Positions 1-7,607 of a DNA stretch of 64,000 nt are shown here, one piece after another. Source of the DNA: Cryptosporangium aurantiacum (GTDB taxonomy: Bacteria > Actinomycetota > Actinomycetes > Mycobacteriales > Cryptosporangiaceae). A program made the translations under genes and the position numbers. The number at the start of each line of letters is the position of its first letter. Position 1 is the first letter of the stretch. The stretch is from assembly GCF_900143005.1 (NCBI RefSeq), contig NZ_FRCS01000007.1, forward strand, positions 62,001-126,000, given 5' to 3'. Below the pieces are notes generated by a model that saw only the letters and a program-made list of their open reading frames with translations, searched no databases and had not been told where the DNA came from.

Positions 1-2
1 GC

Positions 3-215
3 CGGTTCCGGACGCGCGAGCACCAGCAGCACCGCGATCAACGTCAGGACGACGCCGGTCGCCGCGGCGGTGAGACCGTGCTGCGGGTGCTGATCGGTGA
101 GGTTCCGCCGCTGACCGTGCGGGCGATGCTCGCCGCGGTGCTGGTCGCGACCGGCGGGCCGGACGGGGGTGTCGTGACCGCGGACCTGCCCCTCGACGTG
201 CTGCCGGACGCGTGA
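3..215 (+). CDS. C-terminal end of an unidentified protein (partial)
   Basis: An open frame enters from the left edge and ends at a TGA at 213-215. The last 45 or so codons have the GC3 bias expected of a real gene and read as a mixed hydrophobic/acidic C-terminus ending LDVLPDA. The first third is rich in Arg, Gln and Asp and looks less convincing. The opposite strand also contains a hydrophobic stretch at about 5-75 that could be a membrane segment, but it has no start codon in frame, so the plus-strand reading is preferred. I do not recognise the family; too little is present to assign a function. Confidence 0.35.
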   Translation, partial: RFRTREHQQHRDQRQDDAGRRGGETVLRVLIGEVPPLTVRAMLAAVLVATGGPDGGVVTADLPLDVLPDA

Positions 216-228
216 CGGTGTTCACTGT

Positions 229-244
229 GCGGACGATTGTCCGC
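229..244. promoter_or_regulatory. Palindromic operator, copy 1 (upstream of IclR gene)
   Basis: GCGGACGATTGTCCGC is a perfect 6-bp inverted repeat with a 4-nt spacer. The same pattern, GYGGAC-N4-GTCCG, recurs at 321-336 and 1207-1222, always near the start of the IclR gene or the catabolic operon. I infer it is the binding site of the IclR-family protein encoded at 349. It lies about 105 bp upstream of that gene's start codon, so it would sit in or near its promoter. Confidence 0.6.
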
Positions 245-320
245 TAGCCGCCGCGCGTGACTGCGGCGGTGCGCGGCGGCAGGTGTGAGACGGTAGGTGT
301 GCGCCGGACACCACGGTCCG

Positions 321-336
321 GTGGACAGGTGTCCGG
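321..336. promoter_or_regulatory. Palindromic operator, copy 2 (next to IclR ribosome binding site)
   Basis: GTGGACAGGTGTCCGG matches the operator pattern at 229 and 1207 and runs directly into the GGAGGA ribosome-binding sequence of the IclR gene. A second inverted repeat, CCGGAC-N6-GTCCGG (304-321), overlaps its left end. Placement over the 5' leader suggests autoregulation of the IclR gene (inference). Confidence 0.55.
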
Positions 337-348
337 AGGAACGACGAG

Positions 349-1167
349 ATGGCGAACCGTGGAACCGGGCCGGACTTCGTCGAGGCCCTCGCCCGAGGGC
401 TGGACGTGCTGGCGTGTTTCGACGCGCGGCGGCCGGTGATGTCGCTGAGCGAGGTGGCGGCCGCGACCGACCTGGCCCGTCCGACCGCGCGCCGGCTGCT
501 GCTGACGCTGGAGGAGATGGGGTACGTCCGCACGGCCGAGGGCGGCGGGTTCGCGCTCACGCCGAAGGTGCTCTCGCTGGGCATGGCGTACGTCAGCTCG
601 CAGGGGCTGTGGGACATCGCCCGGCCGCACCTGGAGCGTCTGGTCGCCGCGACCGGGGAGTCCTCGTCGATGGCGCAGCTCGACGGCTCGGACATCGTCT
701 ACGTCGCCCGGGTGTCGGTGCCGAAGATCATCACGCTGCGGGTGGACATCGGCACCCGGTTCCCGGCGGCGCAGACCTCGCAGGGCAAGGTGCTGCTGGC
801 CGGGCTTCCGCCCGCCGAGGTGGAGCACGTGCTGGCGGAGCCCAGCCGGGCGGGGTTGCCGCCGTACACCGGACGCGACGCCGGGGACTTCGCGGCGGAG
901 CTGACCGAGGTGCGGGCGCGGGGTTGGGCGCTGGCCGACGAGGAGCTGGCGCCGGGGGTGCGGTCGGTGGCCGCGCCGGTACGCGACGGTTCGGGACGGG
1001 TCCGCGCGGCGATGAACGTGACCGTGCACGCGGCCGAGACGCCGCTGGAGACGCTGCTCGACGTGCACCTGCCACGGCTGTTGCGAGCGGCCGGGGACGT
1101 GAGCGCGGAGTGGGCGCTCTGGCAGTCCCGCCCGCACGTCGAGGTTAATCGCTCACAGACGGCGTGA
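349..1167 (+). CDS. IclR-family transcriptional regulator (PcaR/PcaU-like) of aromatic catabolism
   Basis: A 272-residue protein with an N-terminal winged helix-turn-helix (about residues 10-70, with SLSEVAAATDLARPTARRLL as the recognition region) and a C-terminal IclR effector-binding domain (about 85-255). Length is standard for the PcaR/PcaU/PobR group, whose members sense aromatic acids or ring-cleavage products and repress or activate the adjacent catabolic operon. GGAGGA lies 8 nt before the ATG. It is followed in the same direction by the CoA-transferase/lyase/dioxygenase operon, and the shared palindromes at 229, 321 and 1207 make it the likely controller of that operon and of itself. 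The effector is unknown. Confidence 0.9.
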   Translation: MANRGTGPDFVEALARGLDVLACFDARRPVMSLSEVAAATDLARPTARRLLLTLEEMGYVRTAEGGGFALTPKVLSLGMAYVSSQGLWDIARPHLERLVAATGESSSMAQLDGSDIVYVARVSVPKIITLRVDIGTRFPAAQTSQGKVLLAGLPPAEVEHVLAEPSRAGLPPYTGRDAGDFAAELTEVRARGWALADEELAPGVRSVAAPVRDGSGRVRAAMNVTVHAAETPLETLLDVHLPRLLRAAGDVSAEWALWQSRPHVEVNRSQTA

Positions 1168-1176
1168 GCGCCGTTC

Positions 1177-1205
1177 TTGACAGGGCGGAGCGGCGCGCGC
1201 AGAGT
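1177..1205 (+). promoter_or_regulatory. Promoter of the CoA-transferase/ligBA operon
   Basis: A consensus -35 hexamer TTGACA (1177-1182) is followed after 17 nt by CAGAGT (1200-1205), an acceptable actinobacterial -10 element. The operator palindrome begins two bases downstream of the -10, so a bound regulator would cover the transcription start. The arrangement implies repression by the IclR protein (inference). Confidence 0.55.
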
Positions 1206-1206
1206 A

Positions 1207-1222
1207 GCGGACAAGTGTCCGT
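1207..1222. promoter_or_regulatory. Palindromic operator, copy 3 (catabolic operon promoter)
   Basis: GCGGACAAGTGTCCGT is the third copy of the GYGGAC-N4-GTCCG palindrome. It lies between the -10 element and the start codon at 1244, overlapping the expected transcription start of the catabolic operon. Confidence 0.65.
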
Positions 1223-1243
1223 ATAGCGGTTAGGGGTGGTCGA

Positions 1244-2395
1244 GTGGCCGCACAGCAACCGAGTGGGCCCCTCGCGGGCGTCGTCGTCGCGGACTTCTCG
1301 CGGGTGCTGGCCGGGCCGTACGCGACGATGCTGCTCGCGGACCTCGGAGCCGAGGTGATCAAGGTCGAGGGGCCCGGCGGCGACGACACCCGCGGCTGGG
1401 TGCCGCCGACCCGGGGTGACGTCGGCACGTACTTCCTGGCGGTGAACCGCAACAAGCGGTCGATCGCGCTGGACCTGAAGGACCCGTCCGACCGCGAGGT
1501 GGCGCACGCGCTGTCGGCGCGGGCGGACGTGTTCATCCAGAACTTCAAACCGGGCGGGTTGGCGCGCTTCGGGCTGGACTACGACGCGGTCCGCGGCCGT
1601 AATCCCCGGACGATCTACTGCTCGATCAGCGGTTTCGGCGCCGGCGGTGGTGCGGCGCTGCCCGGTTATGACTTGCTGGTGCAGGGGATGTCCGGGTTGA
1701 TGAGCCTGACCGGCGCGCCGGACGGCCCGCCGTTCCGCGCCGGGATCTCGGTGTTCGACGTGATGACCGGCCTGCAGTCGGTGATCGGGATCCTCGCCGC
1801 GCTGCACCACCGGGACCTGACCGGCGAGGGCCAGCACGTCGAAACGAACCTGCTGTCGACCGCGCTGTCCACGTTGGTGAACCAGACCTCGGCGTACGTG
1901 GCCGGGGGAGTGGTGCCGACCCGGATGGGCAACGCGCACCTGAGCCTGTTCCCGTACGAGCCGCTGCCGACCGGCGATGGCGAGCTGATCGTCGTCGCGG
2001 GCAACAACGGGCAGTTCCGGCGGCTGGCCGAGGTGCTCGGGCATCCGGAGTGGGCGGACGACGACCGGTTCGACACGGTCGGCAAGCGCAACGACAACCG
2101 CGAGGAGCTGCGTCCGCTGCTGGTGGCGGCGCTGGCGGCGAAGAGCGCGCAGGACTGGTTCGGGATCCTCACCGAGGCCGGGCTGCCGTGCGGGCCGATC
2201 AACACCGTCCAGGGCGGCGTCGAGCTCGCCGAACGTCTGGGGCTGGAGCCGGTCGTCGAGGTCGAGGGTGTGCCGAGCGTGCGGAACCCGATCGGGCTCT
2301 CGGCCACCCCGCCGAGCTACCGGCTCCCGCCTCCGGCGCTCGACGAACACGGCGACGAGATCCGCCGGTGGCTCGCGGAGGTCCCTCGTGCCTGA
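1244..2395 (+). CDS. CaiB/BaiF (class III) CoA-transferase
   Basis: 383 residues, full length for family III CoA-transferases, which move CoA between carboxylic acids through an aspartyl-CoA intermediate. The N-terminal signature (PLAGVVVADFSRVLAGPYAT and the LADLGAEVIKVE segment) and the later GYD/MSLTG region are typical; the catalytic Asp is expected in the YDLLVQGMSGLMS region at about residue 145. GTG is chosen as start because AGGGG lies at a good distance and the family normally begins this close to the signature. It overlaps the next gene by 8 nt, so the two are translationally coupled. Together with the citryl-CoA-lyase homologue it suggests CoA activation and then thiolytic or lyase cleavage of a tricarboxylic ring-fission product; the substrate is unknown. 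Confidence 0.88.
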   Translation: MAAQQPSGPLAGVVVADFSRVLAGPYATMLLADLGAEVIKVEGPGGDDTRGWVPPTRGDVGTYFLAVNRNKRSIALDLKDPSDREVAHALSARADVFIQNFKPGGLARFGLDYDAVRGRNPRTIYCSISGFGAGGGAALPGYDLLVQGMSGLMSLTGAPDGPPFRAGISVFDVMTGLQSVIGILAALHHRDLTGEGQHVETNLLSTALSTLVNQTSAYVAGGVVPTRMGNAHLSLFPYEPLPTGDGELIVVAGNNGQFRRLAEVLGHPEWADDDRFDTVGKRNDNREELRPLLVAALAAKSAQDWFGILTEAGLPCGPINTVQGGVELAERLGLEPVVEVEGVPSVRNPIGLSATPPSYRLPPPALDEHGDEIRRWLAEVPRA

Positions 2396-3206
2396 ATATC
2401 CCACCGCGCTCGGCGCGTCGAGCAGGCACACGATCACGCTGCTCGGCCAAGACCTCGCCAACGACGTGATGGGCCACGTGGGGTTCGGTGAGCTGGCGTT
2501 CTGGCTGGCCACCCAGCGCCGTCCCACACCCCACGAGACCCGCGTCTTCGAGGCGGTGCTCGCGGCGCTGGCCGACCACGGGTTCACCCCGACCGCGATC
2601 GTCACCCGCCTGACGTACCTGTCGGCGCCGGACTCCGTGCAGGGCGCGCTGGCCGCCGGGCTGCTCGGCGGCGGTTCGCGCTTCCTCGGCGTCACCGAGG
2701 ACTGCGGACGGTTCTTGCACGACGTCGTCGTGAACGCGGAAGCCCTGCCGACGGACGACGAAGGCTGGGACGCCCTCGCGCGGGAAACCGTCACCGCGCA
2801 GCGCGAAGCGAAAAAGCTCATTCCCGGCCTCGGGCACCACGTCCACAAGGACGGCGACCCGCGCACGCCGCGGCTGTTCGCGATCGCGGCCGAGGAGGGC
2901 CTCTACGGCCCGCACCTGAGCCTGTTCGCCGCGATCGGCCGCGTCCACCCGGAGATCCTCGGCAAGAGGCTGCCGCTCAACGGCGCCGGGGTCTGCGGCG
3001 CGGCGCTGGCCGACCTCGGCCTGCCGCTGGAGCTGCTGCGGGGCTTCGCGCTGCTGGCTCGTACCGCGGGACTGATCGGACAGCTAGCCGAGGAACTCCG
3101 GCATCCGGTCGCGAACGACGTCTTTCTCTCGGTAGACCTCAACAACCGGTCCGTCGCTCCCCCCATCGATGAGCTCAAGTCCTACGGAGGCAGCCACCAT
3201 GGCTGA
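2388..3206 (+). CDS. Citryl-CoA lyase / citrate synthase-like protein
   Basis: About 272 residues, much shorter than citrate synthase (about 370-430), with the citrate-synthase-superfamily signature GHHVHKDGDPRTPRL at about residues 148-162. This resembles the citryl-CoA-lyase part of ATP-citrate lyase and the stand-alone citryl-CoA lyases, which split citryl-CoA into acetyl-CoA and oxaloacetate. The start is GTG 2388, inside the end of the CoA-transferase gene; longer in-frame extensions run through that gene and are not credible. It ends 8 nt inside the next gene. The operon context suggests its substrate is a citryl-CoA-like thioester made by the upstream CoA-transferase from an aromatic ring-fission product (inference). 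Confidence 0.8.
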   Translation: MPEYPTALGASSRHTITLLGQDLANDVMGHVGFGELAFWLATQRRPTPHETRVFEAVLAALADHGFTPTAIVTRLTYLSAPDSVQGALAAGLLGGGSRFLGVTEDCGRFLHDVVVNAEALPTDDEGWDALARETVTAQREAKKLIPGLGHHVHKDGDPRTPRLFAIAAEEGLYGPHLSLFAAIGRVHPEILGKRLPLNGAGVCGAALADLGLPLELLRGFALLARTAGLIGQLAEELRHPVANDVFLSVDLNNRSVAPPIDELKSYGGSHHG

Positions 3207-4065
3207 ACTCGTCGCGGTGATCGCGTCCACCCACCATCCGTTCTACTACAAGACGAGCACGCTGCCCGAGGAGGAACGTCCGCCGTTCGCCGCGGAGTGG
3301 ATCAGCAAGATCCAGAACTTCCGCGAGACGCTCACCAGAGCGCGCCCGGACGTCCTGGTGATGGTCGGCTCCGACCACTTCCATCAGCTGTGGCTGGACA
3401 ACATGCCGCAGTTCCTGGTCGGCAAGGCGCCGGTCTACGACGCGAACTGGTACAACGAGGAACGCGAGTTCGGGCTGCCGCGGATGCGCCTGGCCGGCGA
3501 CGAGGCGTTCAGCCAGCACATCCTCCGCGAGGGCCTGGACGCGGGCTTCGACCTGGCGTTCAGCAACGAGCTGCGGATCGACCACAGCATCACGTGCCCG
3601 ATCATCACGCTGCGGCCCGAGGCCGACCTGCCGATCGTCCCGATCTACACGAATATCTTCGCGCCGCCGCTGCCGCAGCCGAAGCGGTTCGTGCAGCTCG
3701 GACGCACGATCCGGGAGCTGGTCGAGTCGATGCCGGGCAACCAGCGGGTCGCGGTGGTCGGCACCGGTCACCTGTCGCTGGAGCTCGGCGGGCCGCGGCA
3801 GTTCGGACCGACCGGGCCGGACCCGGAGTTCGATCGCAAGGCCGTCGAGTGGATCGCGTCCGGCGACATCGAGGGTTGCCTGGCGGAGGTGACGCTCGAC
3901 AGCCTGCACCTGCCGGGTAACGCGACCCACGGGTTCATGGATTTCATGCTGATGATGGGCGTCGCGGGTGAGGGCGCGAAGGCCGACTACGTGGAGACCG
4001 TCGACCTGTTCCACACGATGGAGGCCTACTTCACCTGGTACCCGAAGGGGGTCGAGTCGCTGTGA
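3199..4065 (+). CDS. Class III extradiol ring-cleavage dioxygenase, LigB-type catalytic subunit
   Basis: 288 residues with the LigB fold signature: a His pair near the N-terminus (ASTHHPFYY, His12/13), the GSDHFHQLW motif (His60/His62) and GTGHLSLELGG (His191), which correspond to the metal and acid/base histidines of protocatechuate 4,5-dioxygenase LigB. Such enzymes use Fe(II) to open protocatechuate, gallate or related catechols between C4 and C5. The start ATG 3199 has GGAGG eight bases upstream and overlaps the previous stop; an in-frame ATG 30 nt earlier lacks this. The LigA-type partner follows with a GTGA overlap, so the active form should be a LigAB heteromer. The exact substrate cannot be read from sequence. 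Confidence 0.88.
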   Translation: MAELVAVIASTHHPFYYKTSTLPEEERPPFAAEWISKIQNFRETLTRARPDVLVMVGSDHFHQLWLDNMPQFLVGKAPVYDANWYNEEREFGLPRMRLAGDEAFSQHILREGLDAGFDLAFSNELRIDHSITCPIITLRPEADLPIVPIYTNIFAPPLPQPKRFVQLGRTIRELVESMPGNQRVAVVGTGHLSLELGGPRQFGPTGPDPEFDRKAVEWIASGDIEGCLAEVTLDSLHLPGNATHGFMDFMLMMGVAGEGAKADYVETVDLFHTMEAYFTWYPKGVESL

Positions 4066-4421
4066 GCAAGTACCTGATCAACAAGTTCCTGTTCACGGTC
4101 GACCGCGATCCCGACCTGGTCGCCCGGTACAAGGCCGACCCGGCCGGCACGGTGGCCTGGTGGGAGGCCGAGAAGGCCAACGAACTGCTCAACTGCACCA
4201 CCGCCGAGCGTTCGACCTATCAAGCCTTTGCGGACGACGAGCGCGAGGCGCTCGTCGCCCAGGACCACGTGCGGCTGTTCGAGATGGGTGCCCACCCGTT
4301 CCTCACGCTGACGCTGTTCATCGCGATGTTCGAGCACGACCACGAGCCGCTCGGCTACGTGAAGGCCTACGCCGCGAAGATGGAGCACCTCACGCTGCCC
4401 TATCCGGACATCGCCACGTAG
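4062..4421 (+). CDS. LigA-type alpha subunit of extradiol dioxygenase
   Basis: 119 residues, similar in length and composition to the small helical LigA subunit of protocatechuate 4,5-dioxygenase, which caps the LigB active site. Recognisable features are the RYKADP segment, the LLNCTTAERSTYQAF helix and the MGAHPFLTLTLF region. The GTG start overlaps the LigB stop as GTGA, so the two subunits are made in a coupled way. It is the last gene of the operon; a strong hairpin follows at 4435. In many gallate dioxygenases LigA is fused to LigB, so separate subunits make this closer to LigAB than to GalA. Confidence 0.87.
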   Translation: MSKYLINKFLFTVDRDPDLVARYKADPAGTVAWWEAEKANELLNCTTAERSTYQAFADDEREALVAQDHVRLFEMGAHPFLTLTLFIAMFEHDHEPLGYVKAYAAKMEHLTLPYPDIAT

Positions 4422-4434
4422 ATCCCCGGGGGGA

Positions 4435-4459
4435 CCCGGGCCTCACGCGGAGGCCCGGG
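4435..4459. terminator. Bidirectional hairpin terminator between convergent operons
   Basis: CCCGGGCCT and AGGCCCGGG form a perfect 9-bp GC stem around a 7-nt loop. It separates the plus-strand ligA gene from the minus-strand permease gene, and includes the last codons and stop of the latter. No U-tract follows, as is usual in high-GC actinobacteria. Confidence 0.6.
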
Positions 4460-6557
4460 CCTTCCAGAGCAGCCAGATGAAGTACGGCGCGCCGATCATC
4501 GCGGTGACCAGACCGGCCGCGAGCTGCGACGGCGCGATGATCGTGCGGCCGACCGTGTCGGCCACGCTCACCAGCACCGCACCCAGGCCGATCGCCACCG
4601 GCACCGACCGGGAGTGCCGCGACCCGACCAGCGCCCGCGCCGCGTGCGGCGCGACCAGGCCGACGAACGCCAGCGCTCCCACCGCGCACGCCGCGGCCGC
4701 GGTGAGCACGGCCGCCAGCGTCAGGTACGCCAGCCGGGCCCGGTTCAGCGGGACGCCGAGCACCCGCGGGACGTCCTCGTCGAGCGCGATCAGGTCCAGC
4801 GTCCGGGCGCCGACCAGCGTCAGCGGCAGGGCCACCAGCAGACACAGCGCGACCGGCAACACTTGGCTGATGCTGCGCCCGTAGGTGGAGCCGGCCAGCC
4901 AGGTGAGCGCGAGGTTCGTGTTCCACGGCGAGACGACGACCACGATCAGCGTCGTCAGCGCCAGAGCGCCGGTGCTCATCCCGATGCCGACCAGCACGAT
5001 CCGGTCGGACGACAGACCACGACCGGCGGCGAGCCAGTACACCAGCGCGAACGTGCCGAGCGCGAAGAGCGTCGCCACGCCCATCACCGGCCAGATCCCG
5101 ACGCCGGGCACCAGCAGCACGAGCGAGACCGCGCCGACACCCGCGCCCGGCGTGACGCCGAGCAGGCTCGGTTCGGCCAGCGGGTTGCGGCAGATCGCCT
5201 GGACGATCGATCCGGCCAGAGCCAGCGCGGCACCGCCGAGCAGTCCTGCGAGGATCCGGGGCCAGCGCTGGTCCAGGACGAACGTCACCTCGCGACCGGA
5301 CGCGCCGCGGGCCCAGTTCACGACGTCGCCGAGCAGCACGAGCCGGTCGCCCAGCAGCAGCGCGGCGACGAACGCCCCGACCGCGGCGACCGCCAGCGTC
5401 ACCCCGACCGCGGCGACCCAGCCGCGGGAGCGGACGGTCCCGGAGGCACCCCGCGTCGGGGTCGCGGCCGGTCCGCCGTCCCGCAGCCGCCGCGCCAGCC
5501 AGACCACGAGAGCCGCACCGGCGAGCGACGTGAGGATCCCGGTCGGGACCACGATGCCCCTCGCGGCCGGGACCAGCAGGCGCAGCAGCACGTCCGCGCC
5601 GACGACGACGAGCGCACCGACCAGCCCGGCGAACGGCACCAGGACCAGGTGGTTGCCCAGACCGGGCACGCGGCGTGCGGTCAGGCGCGCGAGCACCGGC
5701 GCGCACAGCCCGACGAACCCGATCGGACCGGCGACGGTCACCGCGATCGCGGCGAGCAGTACCGCGAGCACGACCGCGATCACCCGGGTCCGGCGGACGC
5801 CGACGCCGAGCACGCGCGCGGAGTCGTCGCCGAGGCCCAGGACGTCGAGCCGGTGGACGAGCAGCAGCACGGCGAGCACGCCCAGGACCACCACCGGCGT
5901 CGCCATCGCGACCTGGCGGATCCCCGACTGCACGGTGCTCCCGCTGCCCCAGGCGAACAGGCCGACGGTGTTCTGCTGGAAGAGCATGAGCAGGACGAGC
6001 GTCAGCGCGTTCAGCGCCAGCGCGACCGCCTGCCCGGCGAGGATCAGCCGGGTGGGTCCGGCGGCGCCTCCGCGCGCGACCAGCAGCACGAACGACGAGG
6101 CCGCGAGCCCTCCGATGAACGCGATCAACCCTCGCAGCCCGAACGGGAGCGACACACCGGCGGCCGCGACGGCCACCACCGACACCCAGGCCCCGGCGTT
6201 GACCGCGAGCGTGTCCGGCGACGTCAGCGGGTTGCGCGCCACCGACTGGAGCACCGCACCCGAGATGCCGACGGCGACGCCGACCAGCACGGCCGCCGCG
6301 AGCCGCGGCGCCCGGCTGGCGAGCAGGACCGCGACGGCCTCACCGCGGTCTCCGTGGTCAGAGGCCCAGGGGAGCAGCGCGCGGAAGAGCTCGTCGATGC
6401 CCAGCCGCGCGGTGCCCTGCATCAGGTGGATCGCGGACAGGACCGCGAGCAGCACCAACGCGAGGGCGAACGCGACCGTGACGCGCAGGGGCCTGCCCCC
6501 GGCCGAGAGGTCGGGGGCAGGCGCCGCCTGCGGCGGCGAGACGGCGGTTCGGGTCAC
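4443..6557 (-). CDS. Fused FecCD-type iron-siderophore permease (FhuB-like)
   Basis: 704 residues made of two tandem FecCD permease units (about 25-350 and 375-700), each with about ten hydrophobic segments; the first unit has AVLQSVARNPLTSPDTL and the second AGSIVQAICRNPLAEPSLLG, the paired cytoplasmic loop motif that contacts the ATPase. One polypeptide therefore supplies both transmembrane halves of the importer, as in FhuB of E. coli. The ATG overlaps the stop of the binding-protein gene (ATGA), so translation is coupled. It is the last gene of the iron-uptake operon that starts at 8444 under an iron box. The siderophore carried is unknown. Confidence 0.92.
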   Translation of the reverse strand: MTRTAVSPPQAAPAPDLSAGGRPLRVTVAFALALVLLAVLSAIHLMQGTARLGIDELFRALLPWASDHGDRGEAVAVLLASRAPRLAAAVLVGVAVGISGAVLQSVARNPLTSPDTLAVNAGAWVSVVAVAAAGVSLPFGLRGLIAFIGGLAASSFVLLVARGGAAGPTRLILAGQAVALALNALTLVLLMLFQQNTVGLFAWGSGSTVQSGIRQVAMATPVVVLGVLAVLLLVHRLDVLGLGDDSARVLGVGVRRTRVIAVVLAVLLAAIAVTVAGPIGFVGLCAPVLARLTARRVPGLGNHLVLVPFAGLVGALVVVGADVLLRLLVPAARGIVVPTGILTSLAGAALVVWLARRLRDGGPAATPTRGASGTVRSRGWVAAVGVTLAVAAVGAFVAALLLGDRLVLLGDVVNWARGASGREVTFVLDQRWPRILAGLLGGAALALAGSIVQAICRNPLAEPSLLGVTPGAGVGAVSLVLLVPGVGIWPVMGVATLFALGTFALVYWLAAGRGLSSDRIVLVGIGMSTGALALTTLIVVVVSPWNTNLALTWLAGSTYGRSISQVLPVALCLLVALPLTLVGARTLDLIALDEDVPRVLGVPLNRARLAYLTLAAVLTAAAACAVGALAFVGLVAPHAARALVGSRHSRSVPVAIGLGAVLVSVADTVGRTIIAPSQLAAGLVTAMIGAPYFIWLLWKARASA

Positions 6558-7573
6558 GCCTTCGCGAGCGAGTCGACGATGGCGTCGACGTAGGCGCCCG
6601 CCGACGCCGGACCGCCGAACATCCAGATGCCGTCCGGGATGCGGTGGAGGTTGTCGCCGGACTTGACGAACGGCAACTGCTTCCAGACCGCGTTGGACGA
6701 GAGTGCCTTGATGATCGCGGAGCTGGCGTCACCGTCGTTGGACACGTAGAGGAACGCGGTCTTCGGGTCGGTGATCTTGGTCAGGCCCTCGAGGTCGGTC
6801 TGCGCGAGGCCGTAGTCCTTGTCGCCGCCGGACGGCCACTGGTTCTTCAGCCCGAGGTCCTCGCCGATCGCGCCGAAGAACGAGCCCGGGGTGTACAGGC
6901 GGATCGACACCGTGCCGGAGTCGATCCAGCCGTCGGCCATCACGAACGGCGCACCGGCCTTGCCGGCCTTCTCCAGCGCCGCCTTGCCCTCGGCGATCTT
7001 CTTGTCGTAGCCGGCGAGCAGCTCCTCGCCCTTGTCCTCGGTGCCGGTGATCTGCGCCAGCGTCGTGACCGTGCGGCGCATGTACGCGACCGGGTCGGCG
7101 GCGTCCGAGCCGCGCAGCGCGAGCACCGGCGCGGTCTTCTCGATCTGCGAAAGGACGTTGGCCGGGATGTCGGTCACCGAGACGACCAGGTCCGGCTTGA
7201 GCGCGGCGATAGCGTCCAGGCTCGGCTCACCACGGGTGCCGACGTCCGGCGTGGCCGGGTCGAGCGCGATGCTCTTGTCCCACTGGTTGTAACCCTTGAC
7301 GTCGGCGGCGCCGACCGGCTTCACGCCGAGCGCGAGCAGCGTCTCGGTGAGGCCCCACTCGAGCGACACGACGTTCACGGCGGGCGCGTCCAGGCGAACC
7401 GTGCCGCGCTCGTCCTTCACCTCGACCGGTCCGGACGAGGCCTTCGCGGTCGCGCTGGCGTCGTCGCTCGCGTCCTCGGTGGTGCCGCAAGCCGCCAGGA
7501 GCAGGGCGGTCAGCGCCGCGGCAACCGTCGTCGTGAGCGCTCTGCGCGCGCCGCGGCGGGATGTGGTGAGCAT
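6554..7573 (-). CDS. Iron-siderophore ABC transporter substrate-binding lipoprotein
   Basis: 339 residues. It has an Arg-rich N-region, a hydrophobic stretch and a lipobox LAAC with Cys29, so it should be a lipid-anchored, surface-exposed binding protein. The body is a FepB/FhuD-type (periplasmic binding 2) protein with the usual VVSLEWGLTETLLALGVKPVG opening and the EPSLDAIAALKPDLVV segment. ATG 7573 is preferred because AAGGA precedes it and it gives a normal signal peptide; a longer in-frame reading to 7675 gives a signal peptide buried inside and overlaps the preceding gene. It sits between the ATPase and permease genes of one operon. Confidence 0.92.
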   Translation of the reverse strand: MLTTSRRGARRALTTTVAAALTALLLAACGTTEDASDDASATAKASSGPVEVKDERGTVRLDAPAVNVVSLEWGLTETLLALGVKPVGAADVKGYNQWDKSIALDPATPDVGTRGEPSLDAIAALKPDLVVSVTDIPANVLSQIEKTAPVLALRGSDAADPVAYMRRTVTTLAQITGTEDKGEELLAGYDKKIAEGKAALEKAGKAGAPFVMADGWIDSGTVSIRLYTPGSFFGAIGEDLGLKNQWPSGGDKDYGLAQTDLEGLTKITDPKTAFLYVSNDGDASSAIIKALSSNAVWKQLPFVKSGDNLHRIPDGIWMFGGPASAGAYVDAIVDSLAKA

Positions 7574-7607
7574 GGCTGTCCTTCGGTTTCGAGGGTTCAA
7601 CAGGGGT

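Noticed and set aside
5-75. Minus-strand membrane segment at the left edge
   Set aside because: No start codon in frame; the plus-strand frame ending at 215 has better codon bias near its stop, though the case is open.
4614-6593. Long open frame on the plus strand opposite the permease gene (about 660 codons)
   Set aside because: Composition is Arg/Gln/His-rich and typical of antisense frames in high-GC DNA, and the minus strand encodes an unmistakable FecCD permease.
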